A stretch of DNA of 37,377 nucleotides from Deltaproteobacteria bacterium (GCA_031276635.1 JAISMU010000062.1:1-37377), one strand, 5' to 3'; shown: positions 24,496 through 32,817, counted from the first letter of the stretch. Notes: generated by a model from the sequence alone, not told the origin. Numbers and translations are program-made.

Positions 24496-24594
24496 GAAAT
24501 TTTGGTTTGGCGGAAACGCTAGGCCCCCAAAAGCTGATCAGAGACCTGAAAGCGAAAGTAAATCCCCAAGCGGATTTCTTTCGCTTTTTTTTTT
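24496..24594 (+). ncRNA. Candidate ~100-nt small RNA
   Basis: This is a short region between a predicted promoter and a strong intrinsic terminator, with no open frame of note and no neighbouring plus-strand gene for over 3 kb upstream. Its 5' part (24497-24550) holds GGTTTGGCGGAAACGCTAGGCC, which can form a small stem-loop. I do not recognise the family. It could be a regulatory small RNA or the leader of a deleted gene. Confidence 0.4.
24551..24594 (+). terminator. Strong intrinsic terminator
   Basis: AGCGAAAGTAAATCC (24551-24565) pairs with GGATTTCTTTCGCT (24572-24585) around a short loop with one bulged base, and is followed by ten T. This is textbook rho-independent termination on the plus strand. 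Confidence 0.85.
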
Positions 24595-24873
24595 CACTAT
24601 ATTCTGGCTCATTTCTATAAAAAGGAAGGCGAGGCCAATGGCCTCAGATTTTTCGCTCAATCATCTGACGCTTGAAAAATGAGTTGAAAGGTTTCTCGCA
24701 TAACCATGTTACCTGACCCCACGCCCGCTCAACCGCTAAGCCCGCGCCAAAACGCCACTAGCTGTCCACGCTGTTGGGAACGTCTCGCTCCTCGCTCAGC
24801 TAAGGGAATTACGCCCGAAAATGGATTTTCCGCCGAGCTCTCCACCAACCTGAACGCGCCCTAGAGGAACAAC

Positions 24874-25308
24874 ATGACTCATCAGCTCCAACTCGACCAT
24901 CCATCAACTATGACTGAGCGTCCCCACCACAACCCAACCCCGCGAACTTGGCCACGTCCAACCTCCCGAGCTCTCCATCGCGATATCATTCCTCAGTTCG
25001 GGTCCCGAGAACTAACAGGCGCCGGCGAGCGGCCAGGACCAGCTCTTGATTTTCTGACGCCCGAGGTGGATCTGAACAGCCTGAGCCTGAAGATCAATGT
25101 CTCCAGGAAAACTGGTCCCGGAAGCCTGGACGCCCCAACCACCCTCCGAAATAATTCTCCCTCGCTCATCGCCAGCCCGCCCCAGAATGGCCCAGCTCAG
25201 GCCGCCTCGTTGGGCCGAAACGGAAGCCAACCCCTGATGGTGAAGAACAAAGCCCTCAAACCTATTCCACAGGTCAGCATGGCTCAGAACCTAACAATCT
25301 GTCAATAA
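24874..25308 (+). CDS. Hypothetical 144-residue open frame (doubtful)
   Basis: This open frame starts at an ATG with AGAGGAA five bases upstream. The product is Pro/His/Ser-rich, has no hydrophobic segment and no recognised domain, and looks unstructured. It precedes the copper-receptor gene by about 210 bp on the same strand and its His-rich start (THQLQLDHPSTMTERPHHN) could suggest metal binding, but the composition also fits a chance frame in GC-rich DNA. Confidence 0.25.
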   Translation: MTHQLQLDHPSTMTERPHHNPTPRTWPRPTSRALHRDIIPQFGSRELTGAGERPGPALDFLTPEVDLNSLSLKINVSRKTGPGSLDAPTTLRNNSPSLIASPPQNGPAQAASLGRNGSQPLMVKNKALKPIPQVSMAQNLTICQ

Positions 25309-25322
25309 ATCCAATTTTTGTC

Positions 25323-25377
25323 GTTTCAATGAAACAAACCTAATTTCTTGAAATTAGCGGCGGCCGTCCCCGGCCGC
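25323..25377. promoter_or_regulatory. Cluster of palindromes upstream of the copper receptor
   Basis: Three inverted repeats stand in a row: GTTTCA-A-TGAAAC (25323-25335), a perfect 18-bp CTAATTTCTTGAAATTAG (25340-25357), and a GC stem GCGGCCG/CGGCCGC with a 4-base loop (25360-25377). The first two look like operator sites of dimeric regulators. The third is a stable hairpin in the presumed 5' leader. Identity of the regulator is unknown. Confidence 0.5.
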
Positions 25378-25520
25378 GGAGGAGCTCTTATACTTAATTA
25401 AACCGAAAATTATCTGGACCTCGCTTGAGGTCTGAAAGAAGACCCTCGCTCTCAAAGAGGACGAGACTATTCATCACCGCCTTTTATCATCAACATTATC
25501 AAAAAATAAGGAGCCGATTC

Positions 25521-27593
25521 ATGAGGAAACAAATTTTCCAAATCGCGTTTATCATAGTCTCACTCGCGTTGACGCATAATTTTAAGGCCGAGGCTCAGGA
25601 AAACTTAACAAACAGAACCCACGTCTTAGAGCCTGTCACGGTCATCGCCTCGCCATTGACTTCCCCTCTGGAAGTGACGTTGGATCCCAAAAATCCCCGC
25701 CAGCCTCTCCCGGCCAGTGACGCGGCCGATTATCTCAAAAGCGTCCCTGGATTCGCGACCGTCCGCACCGGGGGAGCCAACAGCGACATCGTCTTTCGCG
25801 GACTGTTCGGCTCCCGGCTCAATATCCTGACCAATGGCGGCTATACTTTCGGCGGCTGCGGCAACCGGATGGACTCGCCATCCTCCTACATATCCCCGGA
25901 AAATTTTGACGAGGTCAAAATAATCAAGGGACCGCAGACGGTCTTATGGGGAGGCGGGGGCTCGGCGGCCACTGTTCTTTTCACTCGGCGTCCGCCGCGT
26001 TTCGCTGAGCCGGGCGTCAAGGTCAAGGCCAGTCTGGTCGGAGCCTCCAATGACCGGTTTGACGAAAATTTTGACCTGGTCGCGGGCAATCAGCTCTTTT
26101 ACGCCCGAGCGGTGGGCAATCACGCCAAATCCGGGGATTATAAGGACGGCGATCACAACCTAATTCCCTCCAAATGGGAAAAATGGAACGCGGATCTGGC
26201 CTTCGGCTACACCCCGGACGAGGACACCTTAGTTGAGCTCTCGGGCGGAGTGGGCGATGGCGAGGCTCGTTACGCGGATCGCGGCATGGATGGCAGCCAG
26301 TTCCGAAGGGAAAGTTTCAATTTTCGCTTTGAAAAAGACAATATTGGAGATGTTCTGAGCAAGATTGAATTTCAGTATTATTATAATTACGCGGATCATG
26401 TCATGGACAACTACAGCCTGCGAACCCCACCGCCTAAGACTCATATGGACATGGGTGGTATGGGCGCGATGGGTGGTATGGGCGCCGGCGGCGCAAAGGG
26501 CTCTATGGGTGGCATGGGCGCGATGGGCGCGATGAAAATGCATCCGGCCCGCCTGGTCCATGGGGGGCGGGTCGCCCTGACCTGGAAGGTTAATTACGCC
26601 AACACACTCATAACGGGGCTGGACACGCGGCTCGACGAGCACCGCGACAAGGATACCGGCTCCTGGGAGAAGAATATCCGTTACAATTATTACGGTCTTT
26701 TCGGGGAAATGACAACCATTCTTGCCGAGGGCAATCGCCTGATCTATGGGGCCCGGCTAGACTCGGTCGCGGCTAGGGATTATCGATCTGAGCAAAAAAC
26801 CAGAGGCGAGAGGCGCGAGGACGTTTTATTGGCCGCTTTCGCTCGTTTTGAGCGAACTCTGGAGAATCCGGAAATTTTCTGGTACGCCGGAGTTGGCTAT
26901 GCGGAAAGATTTCCTGATTATTGGGAATTAAGACAAAATCAGGTCAGCGGAACTAGCGAAAACGCGTTCTCGGCTTTAGACCCGGAAAAAACCCTCCAGT
27001 TGGATGTTGGCCTACAATACAAAAAGGATAACTTTCTGGCTTGGGTGTCCGCTTACGCCGGCCTTATCGATGATTATATACTTTTCAATTACGCCAAGGA
27101 CAACTCAGCCTCTGTTTTCAACTCGGACGCCCGGGTGGCTGGCCTGGAATTGGGCCTGGCCACCAACCTCTTTGAGCGTTTTCTGGTCACCTCAAGCCTG
27201 GCTTACTCCTGGGGCGAGAACGCCGACTTGGGCGGACCCTTGCCGCAAATACCCCCTCTGGAAGGGCGCCTGGGCCTGAGCTATGAGAGCGAAAGCTGGG
27301 AAGTCGGAGCCTTGTGGCGTTTGGTGGCCCCTCAGAATCGGGTCGCCAAACAGTCAGGCAATATCAAAGGGCGGGATTTTTCCGACAGCGCTGGATTTGG
27401 GATTTTATCCCTCAACGCCAGTTATAAGCCGCTTGATTACCTCAAATTGACCGTTGGCGTGGACAACCTGCTCGACAAAAAGTACGCCGAGCATCTTAAT
27501 ACCGCCGGTTCCGCCAATTGGGGCTTTCCCGCGAACCAGAGGTTGACTGAGCCGGGGACGACAATCTGGGCCAAAATGAGTTTTGATTTATAA
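25521..27593 (+). CDS. TonB-dependent copper receptor, OprC/NosA type
   Basis: This 690-residue outer-membrane receptor has a signal peptide (MRKQIFQIAFIIVSLALTHN, ending near AEAQ). A plug domain follows, with the family block TFGGCGNRMDSPSSYISPEN and KGPQTVLWGGGGSAATVLF, then a 22-strand barrel ending in the outer-membrane-typical WAKMSFDL. The copper-binding residues described for OprC appear conserved: CxxxM is C113/M117, and HxM is H293/M295 in DHVMDNYSLR. An extra loop follows with ten Met within residues 309-340, mostly as MGGMGAM repeats. I chose the ATG at 25521 because AAGGAG lies seven bases upstream and the signal peptide starts there. It probably brings copper through the outer membrane; TonB and inner-membrane partners are not in the window. 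Confidence 0.92.
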   Translation: MRKQIFQIAFIIVSLALTHNFKAEAQENLTNRTHVLEPVTVIASPLTSPLEVTLDPKNPRQPLPASDAADYLKSVPGFATVRTGGANSDIVFRGLFGSRLNILTNGGYTFGGCGNRMDSPSSYISPENFDEVKIIKGPQTVLWGGGGSAATVLFTRRPPRFAEPGVKVKASLVGASNDRFDENFDLVAGNQLFYARAVGNHAKSGDYKDGDHNLIPSKWEKWNADLAFGYTPDEDTLVELSGGVGDGEARYADRGMDGSQFRRESFNFRFEKDNIGDVLSKIEFQYYYNYADHVMDNYSLRTPPPKTHMDMGGMGAMGGMGAGGAKGSMGGMGAMGAMKMHPARLVHGGRVALTWKVNYANTLITGLDTRLDEHRDKDTGSWEKNIRYNYYGLFGEMTTILAEGNRLIYGARLDSVAARDYRSEQKTRGERREDVLLAAFARFERTLENPEIFWYAGVGYAERFPDYWELRQNQVSGTSENAFSALDPEKTLQLDVGLQYKKDNFLAWVSAYAGLIDDYILFNYAKDNSASVFNSDARVAGLELGLATNLFERFLVTSSLAYSWGENADLGGPLPQIPPLEGRLGLSYESESWEVGALWRLVAPQNRVAKQSGNIKGRDFSDSAGFGILSLNASYKPLDYLKLTVGVDNLLDKKYAEHLNTAGSANWGFPANQRLTEPGTTIWAKMSFDL

Positions 27594-27676
27594 TGACCGC
27601 TTGAAATAGGCTAATTCTTCTCAGATGAAATAGTTAAAAAATATTTATCTCTGAATCATTCCTCAAAATTAAAAGC

Positions 27677-27706
27677 GGGCCAGGCTTTTTCCTGAAAGTC
27701 TGGCCC
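27677..27706. terminator. Hairpin between the copper receptor and the convergent minus-strand genes
   Basis: GGGCCAG (27677-27683) pairs with CTGGCCC (27700-27706), extended inside by CTTT/AAAG after a one-base mismatch. On the minus strand it is followed by GCTTTTAATTTT, so it probably ends the minus-strand transcript; on the plus strand the T-run is absent. It may serve both convergent units. Confidence 0.55.
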
Positions 27707-27717
27707 CCTCTAGCGCC

Positions 27718-27894
27718 CTAGCTCAAATTGCCAATTACAGGCCTCGAAGGTGATGGAGCCTTCTTGGGCCGAACCATCACCTGAAATCGGTAGCGGGCCG
27801 GAAGCCTGGCCAAAAGAGCCGAAGCCAGCGCAAATAGCTCCTGGCCGGGAATCTCAAGTCGCCGGATAAGGGACTTGGCCTCTTCCGCCGTAGC
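27718..27894 (-). pseudogene. Short open fragment without start codon
   Basis: The minus strand is open for 59 codons between a TGA (27895-27897) and a TAG (27718-27720). It reads EEAKSLIRRLEIPGQELFAL, then ASALLARLPARYRFQVMV. It has the composition of real GC-rich host genes, but no usable start before its last third. Probably the 3' end of a gene whose front is lost. Family not recognised. Confidence 0.35.
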
Positions 27895-27944
27895 TCAGGC
27901 TCAAAAATTAGAAAAAGAGGCGCGCCGCGACCTAGACCCGCCTC

Positions 27945-28652
27945 TCAGGCCCGCCCTCTCTGAGCGATCGCGCTCATCTCCATCCGCCTTCTGGCCAGGC
28001 TCAGGAGCTCCCCTAAAATTGCCCCGACCTCTGGAGGGGGCGATAGCCGCCCCTCGGGGATGACCTTACTCAGCTCGTCAATCTTTTCAGAAATATCCCC
28101 ATCCTCGGCCACCTCCACGTTCTTGTTGAAATAGCGGACCTCTTCCAGGATTTTCTCCATTATTTCCCGCTCTGGGCAGCTCGGGAGGCGATCGCGAATG
28201 GCCGCCAACCTGACCGTCAAATCCACCACCGCCTCGGACCGGGCCCGACTCAAGGCGTGGTCCTGAGATTTGGCCCGGGCCCTGGTTAAAAAACCCACCT
28301 CGGCGCCCGCGAAGAGGCCCAGAAAAAGAATCTCCAGCCCAATCAGCGAGCCAACTGTCCCCAGGTCAGAAACAATATGAACTGTGGCGACCAGAAAACT
28401 CAGCAGAAAATAAAACCCGGTCAGTAAGTAAGAGCCCAACCGCCAAGCCGGGGAGTTGACCTTGAGGGTGTCGCCCTCCACCAGGCAAAGCCAGGAGGTG
28501 ACAACGATTTCAGCGATCAGCGTAAAAATCAGGGCCAGGGTCTGGGTCGCGTTCGGGGCGGCGACGCTGGCCCAGAAAAAAACGCAAGAAACCACAACCG
28601 CCATCGCCCCGATGACGAAGACGGTTTTCTGACGGCTTAGACGCTCTGGCAT
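27945..28652 (-). CDS. Hypothetical membrane protein with cytoplasmic helical tail
   Basis: This 235-residue protein has four predicted transmembrane helices in the first 125 residues (VFVIGAMAVVVSCVFFWASV; TLALIFTLIAEIVVTSWLCL; YLLTGFYFLLSFLVATVHIV; LIGLEILFLGLFAGAEVGF). A charged helical C-terminal region follows (ALSRARSEAVVDL to the end). I recognise no family. It starts eight bases after the stop of the SPFH/zinc-ribbon gene, with AGGA upstream, so it is in an operon with it and may be its membrane partner. Confidence 0.75.
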   Translation of the reverse strand: MPERLSRQKTVFVIGAMAVVVSCVFFWASVAAPNATQTLALIFTLIAEIVVTSWLCLVEGDTLKVNSPAWRLGSYLLTGFYFLLSFLVATVHIVSDLGTVGSLIGLEILFLGLFAGAEVGFLTRARAKSQDHALSRARSEAVVDLTVRLAAIRDRLPSCPEREIMEKILEEVRYFNKNVEVAEDGDISEKIDELSKVIPEGRLSPPPEVGAILGELLSLARRRMEMSAIAQRGRA

Positions 28653-28660
28653 GCTCTATC

Positions 28661-29935
28661 CTATAGTCTATCGCCACAATTGGGGCAGAAATTCGTCGCC
28701 AAAGAGGACTCTTTGCCGCATTTGGCGCATTTCTTAACCAGGGCCCCCCCACAGTTGGGGCAGAACTTAGCCTTGGGGTCGGTCAAGGGGCGACCGCACA
28801 GAGGACACGGCCCGGCCACGCTCACCCCACAGCTGGGGCATTTATTCGCCCCACTGGGCACGTCAGCCCCGCAGTTCGGACAGGGATTGTAGGGATCGCC
28901 ACAGGTGGGGCAGAATTTGACGCTCACCGGCATCATGGCCCCACATTTGCCGCATTTGACCATTTTCGGGGAGGTCAAGGCGGCCCCGCAACTCTGGCAG
29001 AAACTCTGCCCCTGGGCGGCCTGAGCCCCGCACTTGGGGCATTGGCTCGCTTGACCCGCCGCTCGCCCCCCCAGATTGGCGGCCAGATCCCCCAGCTGGG
29101 CCCCCAGGGCGCGACCGGTCTCCAGCCCCAGGCCCAACCCCATGGCCCCAACCATGGCTCCCTGGCCGGGATTGTTGACCGCGCCCTCCAGGACATCGAA
29201 GGTCCGCTCTTTGTTATAGTCATAACCGATGATGTCCATCTCGGCCTTTTTCGACAAAGCGTCGCGAAGCTTGACTATGGCCGGGTCGTTTTCCGGGGCG
29301 CTGACGCTATTGACGTAAAAATTAAGCAGGTTAAGGCCATACTCCTCCAGGGTCGGCCGCAACAGATCGCGCATGTGCTCCGAGAGCTCGTCCAGATAGG
29401 CGCTGATTTCCAGGACGCTGATCCGTTTTTTCACCAGATAAGTGGCGATGGCGGTATTGACCTTCGTCAGGTAAAGCCCTCGAAAGAATTTAACCAGGGA
29501 GTCCTGGTCAAACACCGGGGTGGTCCCCACGAGCTTGAAGAGAAACTTCTGGGAGTTGGTCACAACGATCCCGAACTGGCCGTAGGAGCGCACCGGGACC
29601 AGGATACCGAACTTGGGGTCCTGAATCTGGATCGGGCTGGGCGTGCCCCATTTAACGTCCAGGGAGTGAGCCTTGTTGACGAACCAGACTTCAGCCGCGA
29701 AAGGCGATTTGCCGCCAAAGGGCAGTTTCAGCAACGAGGTCAAAAGCGGGATATTATTGGTGTCCAGGGTGTGGGTCCCTGGACCCAGAACGTCCAGGGC
29801 CTGGCCACCCTTGTAAAAGACCGCCTCCTGAGACTCGTTGACAATCAACTGAGTCCAAGTGCTTAACTCGGAATTGGGGAATTTCCAAGCCAGAACGCTG
29901 GTTGGCCCACTGTATTTCACCACGTCAATAGGCAT
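28661..29935 (-). CDS. SPFH-domain protein with five C-terminal zinc ribbons (YdjI/virion-core-like)
   Basis: This 424-residue protein has residues 1-245 matching the SPFH branch typified by Bacillus YdjI (sometimes named virion core protein): VVKYSGPTSVLAWKFPN, EAVFYKGGQALDVLGPGTHT, VRSYGQFGIVV and a helical ISAYLDELSEHMRDLL. A Gly/Ala-rich hinge follows. The last ~125 residues hold five CxxC-x(n)-CxxC zinc ribbons (CPKCG/CQSCG, CGKCG/CPTCG, CPNCG/CPSCG, CPLCG/CPNCG, CAKCG/CPNCG). Such proteins organise membrane or protein assemblies; the exact role is unknown. GAGAGG lies six bases before the ATG. It is followed in the operon by a membrane protein and preceded by two DUF805 genes. Confidence 0.88.
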   Translation of the reverse strand: MPIDVVKYSGPTSVLAWKFPNSELSTWTQLIVNESQEAVFYKGGQALDVLGPGTHTLDTNNIPLLTSLLKLPFGGKSPFAAEVWFVNKAHSLDVKWGTPSPIQIQDPKFGILVPVRSYGQFGIVVTNSQKFLFKLVGTTPVFDQDSLVKFFRGLYLTKVNTAIATYLVKKRISVLEISAYLDELSEHMRDLLRPTLEEYGLNLLNFYVNSVSAPENDPAIVKLRDALSKKAEMDIIGYDYNKERTFDVLEGAVNNPGQGAMVGAMGLGLGLETGRALGAQLGDLAANLGGRAAGQASQCPKCGAQAAQGQSFCQSCGAALTSPKMVKCGKCGAMMPVSVKFCPTCGDPYNPCPNCGADVPSGANKCPSCGVSVAGPCPLCGRPLTDPKAKFCPNCGGALVKKCAKCGKESSLATNFCPNCGDRL

Positions 29936-30078
29936 GTAAAACCTCTCCCCTCAGCGGGCGAAACAAAAGGAGCCGGAACCGCGCGGCTGGCGAAAACAGT
30001 TGGCAAAAAATCGCCCCACCGACCAGCCTCGCGAAGCGGCCAAGCGAGACAACCAAGCGAGACGACCAAGCCAGGCCC

Positions 30079-30459
30079 TCAGAGTCCTTTGGGATTGGGG
30101 CCAAACTGATTATCCCCAGGCTGACTGTCCACCAGGGCCATGATCAGAGGAATAAAGCCTAAACCCGGGATGTTCAGGAGCAGCCACCAGCCAGGTTGGC
30201 CCATGTCGTGCAACCGCCGGGTCCAGAGAGCCAGAGAGGGCACGGTCATGGCCAGACAGGCCAGCAGGGTCAACACCAAAAAAAGACCCCCCGCGAAGGG
30301 AACAATGAAACCTAACCCGATTCCCACGAGGACCAAAACCAAGACGAGCAGGTGCGCCCACAAGACGAACATCCAGAATTCCCGGCGCCGGGCCCGACCC
30401 TCGAAAGTAGCGAATTTCCGCGTGATCACTTCCAAAAAGTCTCTTTGAAAAGATTCCAT
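30079..30459 (-). CDS. DUF805 membrane protein (copy 1)
   Basis: This is a 126-residue DUF805 protein: a short N-terminal segment (MESFQRDFLEVITRKFATFE), the GRARRREFWMFVLW motif at the first helix, two further hydrophobic stretches, and a TRRLHDMGQPGWWLLLN signature before the last helix, ending in DNQFGPNPKGL. DUF805 proteins are small inner-membrane proteins of unknown role. An in-frame TTG at 30567 would add 36 residues, but starting at the ATG gives exactly the same length and first residues as the neighbouring paralogue, so I chose it. Confidence 0.85.
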   Translation of the reverse strand: MESFQRDFLEVITRKFATFEGRARRREFWMFVLWAHLLVLVLVLVGIGLGFIVPFAGGLFLVLTLLACLAMTVPSLALWTRRLHDMGQPGWWLLLNIPGLGFIPLIMALVDSQPGDNQFGPNPKGL

Positions 30460-30757
30460 CTGTCTTTCACCTGTCAATTGGTCGGCCAAAAATTTCTCCT
30501 CAGCGGGCTCCTTAGCGGGCGAAACCGAGCCAGCCGGGCGCCTGAGCTTGGAGAATACATTCGCCAACGGAAAGACCCGGCCGCCAGCCTCGCCAGACGG
30601 TCAAAAGCCAGGCCCTGGCTCAGGTGGAGGGGACGCCCACCGCCCCGCGCCAAATCGGGCCCCGCCTTCCACCTCAAATGATTAAACCCGGCCCCTGGAA
30701 AAAACCTGGTCAAGAAGCCCCCAACCAGGCCAAAACCCGCGGGAAGCGACCCGGCGA
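30460..30757. other. GC-rich spacer between the DUF805 copies
   Basis: About 300 bp with no recognisable gene. The part just upstream of copy 1 could be read as an N-terminal extension of that gene (open to 30567), but the paralogue has none. Confidence 0.4.
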
Positions 30758-31138
30758 TTAGAAACCTTTGGGATTGGGGCCGTACTTGTTATCCCCAGGC
30801 TGACTGTCAATCGCGGCCATGATCAGGGGAATAAGGCTCAAACTCACGATGTTCAGGAGCAACCACAAGCCGGGCTGACCCATGTCGTGCAACCGCCGGG
30901 TCCAGATCGCCAGGAAGGGAACAAGCACGGCCAGACTGCCCAGCGAGGCTAAACCGTAGAAAAGTAACGGCATGAAGGGGATGACCACGCCTAAAATGGT
31001 TCCCACCAAGAATAAGGCGAAAAGAAGACCGCTCATCCATAACACGAACATCCAAAATTCCCGACGCCGGGCCCGGCCATCGAAAAGAGCGAATTTCTGA
31101 GTGATCACGTCCAAAAAGTCTCTTTGCAAAGATTCCAT
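30758..31138 (-). CDS. DUF805 membrane protein (copy 2)
   Basis: This 126-residue DUF805 protein is a close paralogue of the gene at 30079-30459. It has identical length and matching blocks throughout: QRDFLDVITQKF, GRARRREFWMFVLW, TRRLHDMGQPGLWLLLN and DNKYGPNPKGF. They differ mainly in the middle helices. This points to a tandem duplication kept under selection for the conserved loops. GGAG lies eight bases before the ATG. It follows the transposase-like gene by 38 bp and is probably co-transcribed with it. Confidence 0.87.
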   Translation of the reverse strand: MESLQRDFLDVITQKFALFDGRARRREFWMFVLWMSGLLFALFLVGTILGVVIPFMPLLFYGLASLGSLAVLVPFLAIWTRRLHDMGQPGLWLLLNIVSLSLIPLIMAAIDSQPGDNKYGPNPKGF

Positions 31139-31176
31139 ATCACAACTCCACTGGTAAGAGAAATAAAAACATCGCC

Positions 31177-32130
31177 CTAAGCCATCAGGCCTGAGACAAT
31201 TGTGGGAAAATGACTGCCCAACCGGCCAGCCAGCCCGATCAAGGCGGCCATGAACGTGGAAAAGTCCCCGGCCCGACTGATATCGCGTAGGAGGGGCTCC
31301 ACCTCGGCCTGACGCTCCAGGGGCAGTCGCGCCAGAACAGCCGGCAGCCGATCGTCCCTGGCGAAACTGAGATAATCCTCCCGGCTCCCCCCATAAAACA
31401 GGGCCAGACCCTCCCAGACTCCTAAATCCGGGGCCCCAACCACCGGTCGGGGAGCCTCGGTCAGGCCCCGCTCCTCCAGGGCCCGAAATAACTCCCGCCA
31501 GGCCAGGCCGGAATCAGGGGCCCCCTCGGAGAGACCGAGGAAAACCTGCCGCCCCAGCTCAGTCACCCCGGCCAGGACCAATAGGTCCTGATCCCTTAAG
31601 CGCTTGCCGACCGGGACGGCCTGAGCCCAAAAAAACTGAAAACTGGCCGGATTAATCGGTAGGCCCCGAAAATCCTCATGGTCATCCATCCATAATTTTT
31701 TGAGACGTCGGCTGGCCCCGCGGGCGACGGCGGGGGGAAAACGACTCAGGAAAGAGGCCAGGGCCTGGCCAAAATCCCCGCTCATGAGACCTCTTAAATA
31801 TGACCAGGCCAGCGGGGCGCCCAGGATAGCCAGCCGTCGCCCATAAGGCGGGACAAAGCGGGAGACAAAATGAATCTTCTCGCCCGGAGCCCGGTCGCGT
31901 AAACGAGGAATGTTCAAACTTAAAAGGCCCAAGGGAGTTTGCAGGCGGCGCTCAGGCAGGTAGCCATTGAGGACAATTCTATTGAGGTTGGACTCAGGTA
32001 ATTTTTGAGTGTGACAATTGAGAAAATCATCCACCTCAGCTTTGATGGCGGTCTCCATGATATGAGCCACCTGAGCCAGGAGCATCTCGCGCAAAAATTC
32101 CTGGTTAAAGGTTGTTTTCTTCAATTCCAC
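31177..32130 (-). CDS. IS256-like transposase-derived protein without catalytic residues
   Basis: This is a 317-residue intact frame homologous over its whole length to IS256/mutator transposases. It has an N-terminal EAEVDDFL-type helix, the typical VLNGYLPERRLQTPLG and VPRLRDR-like segments, PPYGRR, and YLRGLMSGDFGQALASFLSRF. Where active enzymes have WADGVY the protein reads WAQAVP (D to Q170), and where they have VGDGALGFW it reads VGAPDLGVW (D to A233). The region that would carry the catalytic Glu is missing, because the protein ends about 80-100 residues short of the usual length. No stop or frameshift interrupts it, the GC-rich composition matches its neighbours, and GGGAGG precedes the GTG start. 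It thus looks domesticated, not freshly decayed. A DNA-binding role is inference. Confidence 0.75.
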   Translation of the reverse strand: MELKKTTFNQEFLREMLLAQVAHIMETAIKAEVDDFLNCHTQKLPESNLNRIVLNGYLPERRLQTPLGLLSLNIPRLRDRAPGEKIHFVSRFVPPYGRRLAILGAPLAWSYLRGLMSGDFGQALASFLSRFPPAVARGASRRLKKLWMDDHEDFRGLPINPASFQFFWAQAVPVGKRLRDQDLLVLAGVTELGRQVFLGLSEGAPDSGLAWRELFRALEERGLTEAPRPVVGAPDLGVWEGLALFYGGSREDYLSFARDDRLPAVLARLPLERQAEVEPLLRDISRAGDFSTFMAALIGLAGRLGSHFPTIVSGLMA

Positions 32131-32817
32131 CTTAGAGACCTCCCGCGCTCAACCCGAGTCCCGCTTATTAAATAATCATACTATCCTGACCAATTTTTCC
32201 TTTTAAACTATTTGGTTTGAAAAATCAAGCTTTTTTCTACTCATTTAGAGCCCCGGTCAGGTCAGCGAGCCAACCCAAAAAGCCGACGTCACCGCCTGGG
32301 CCGCCAGGGGGTTAGGGGGGATTGCTTTGGGCCGCTGAATCCGAAAATAAAACCAATAAATTGTAAAAATTAAGTTTTTTTACAAACAATTAATTTTTAT
32401 TAAAAATATTATTTTTATTTGTATATATTATCATAAAAATATTCCTTCCCTGGCGGCCCTAACTCACCCTAACCCGCCCGGCTTGTCAAAAATTTTAGCT
32501 TTATTATATAATCCGGGCCACGAGTTCCAGGGCGGCCAAAATCAAGCCCGGCCTGGAAATAGGGCCCATCCCAGGGGAACGTTTCCCTGGCGTGGAAAAA
32601 ATGTCCATAATTTATCTAGACGTTGTCCAAGTCATGTCCAATGATTATTCTGGCCTTGTTCAAAAGATGTCCGCTTCTTGATGAAAACCCGGGTCCCTCT
32701 TTTGGCCGATTTTTCGCCGCCAGGCCCGCCTGGGTTAACCTACAGCTAAACGCCCTCATTGGGGGCCAGCCCACCCAGGCCAAAAATGACTAAGCCCGAA
32801 CCAAAAGGAAGAGTCTC
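32131..32817. other. Spacer with AT-rich hairpin and TGTCCA repeats
   Basis: This region lies between divergent genes. It contains a TTGTAAAAA/TTTTTACAA inverted repeat (32361-32385) in a very AT-rich stretch. TGTCCA occurs at 32602, 32624 and 32635, with relaxed copies at 32657 and 32668, a pattern like the multiple transposase-binding sites at some IS ends. No open frame is convincing. The promoter of the glucanase operon must lie here but is not obvious. Confidence 0.45.
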
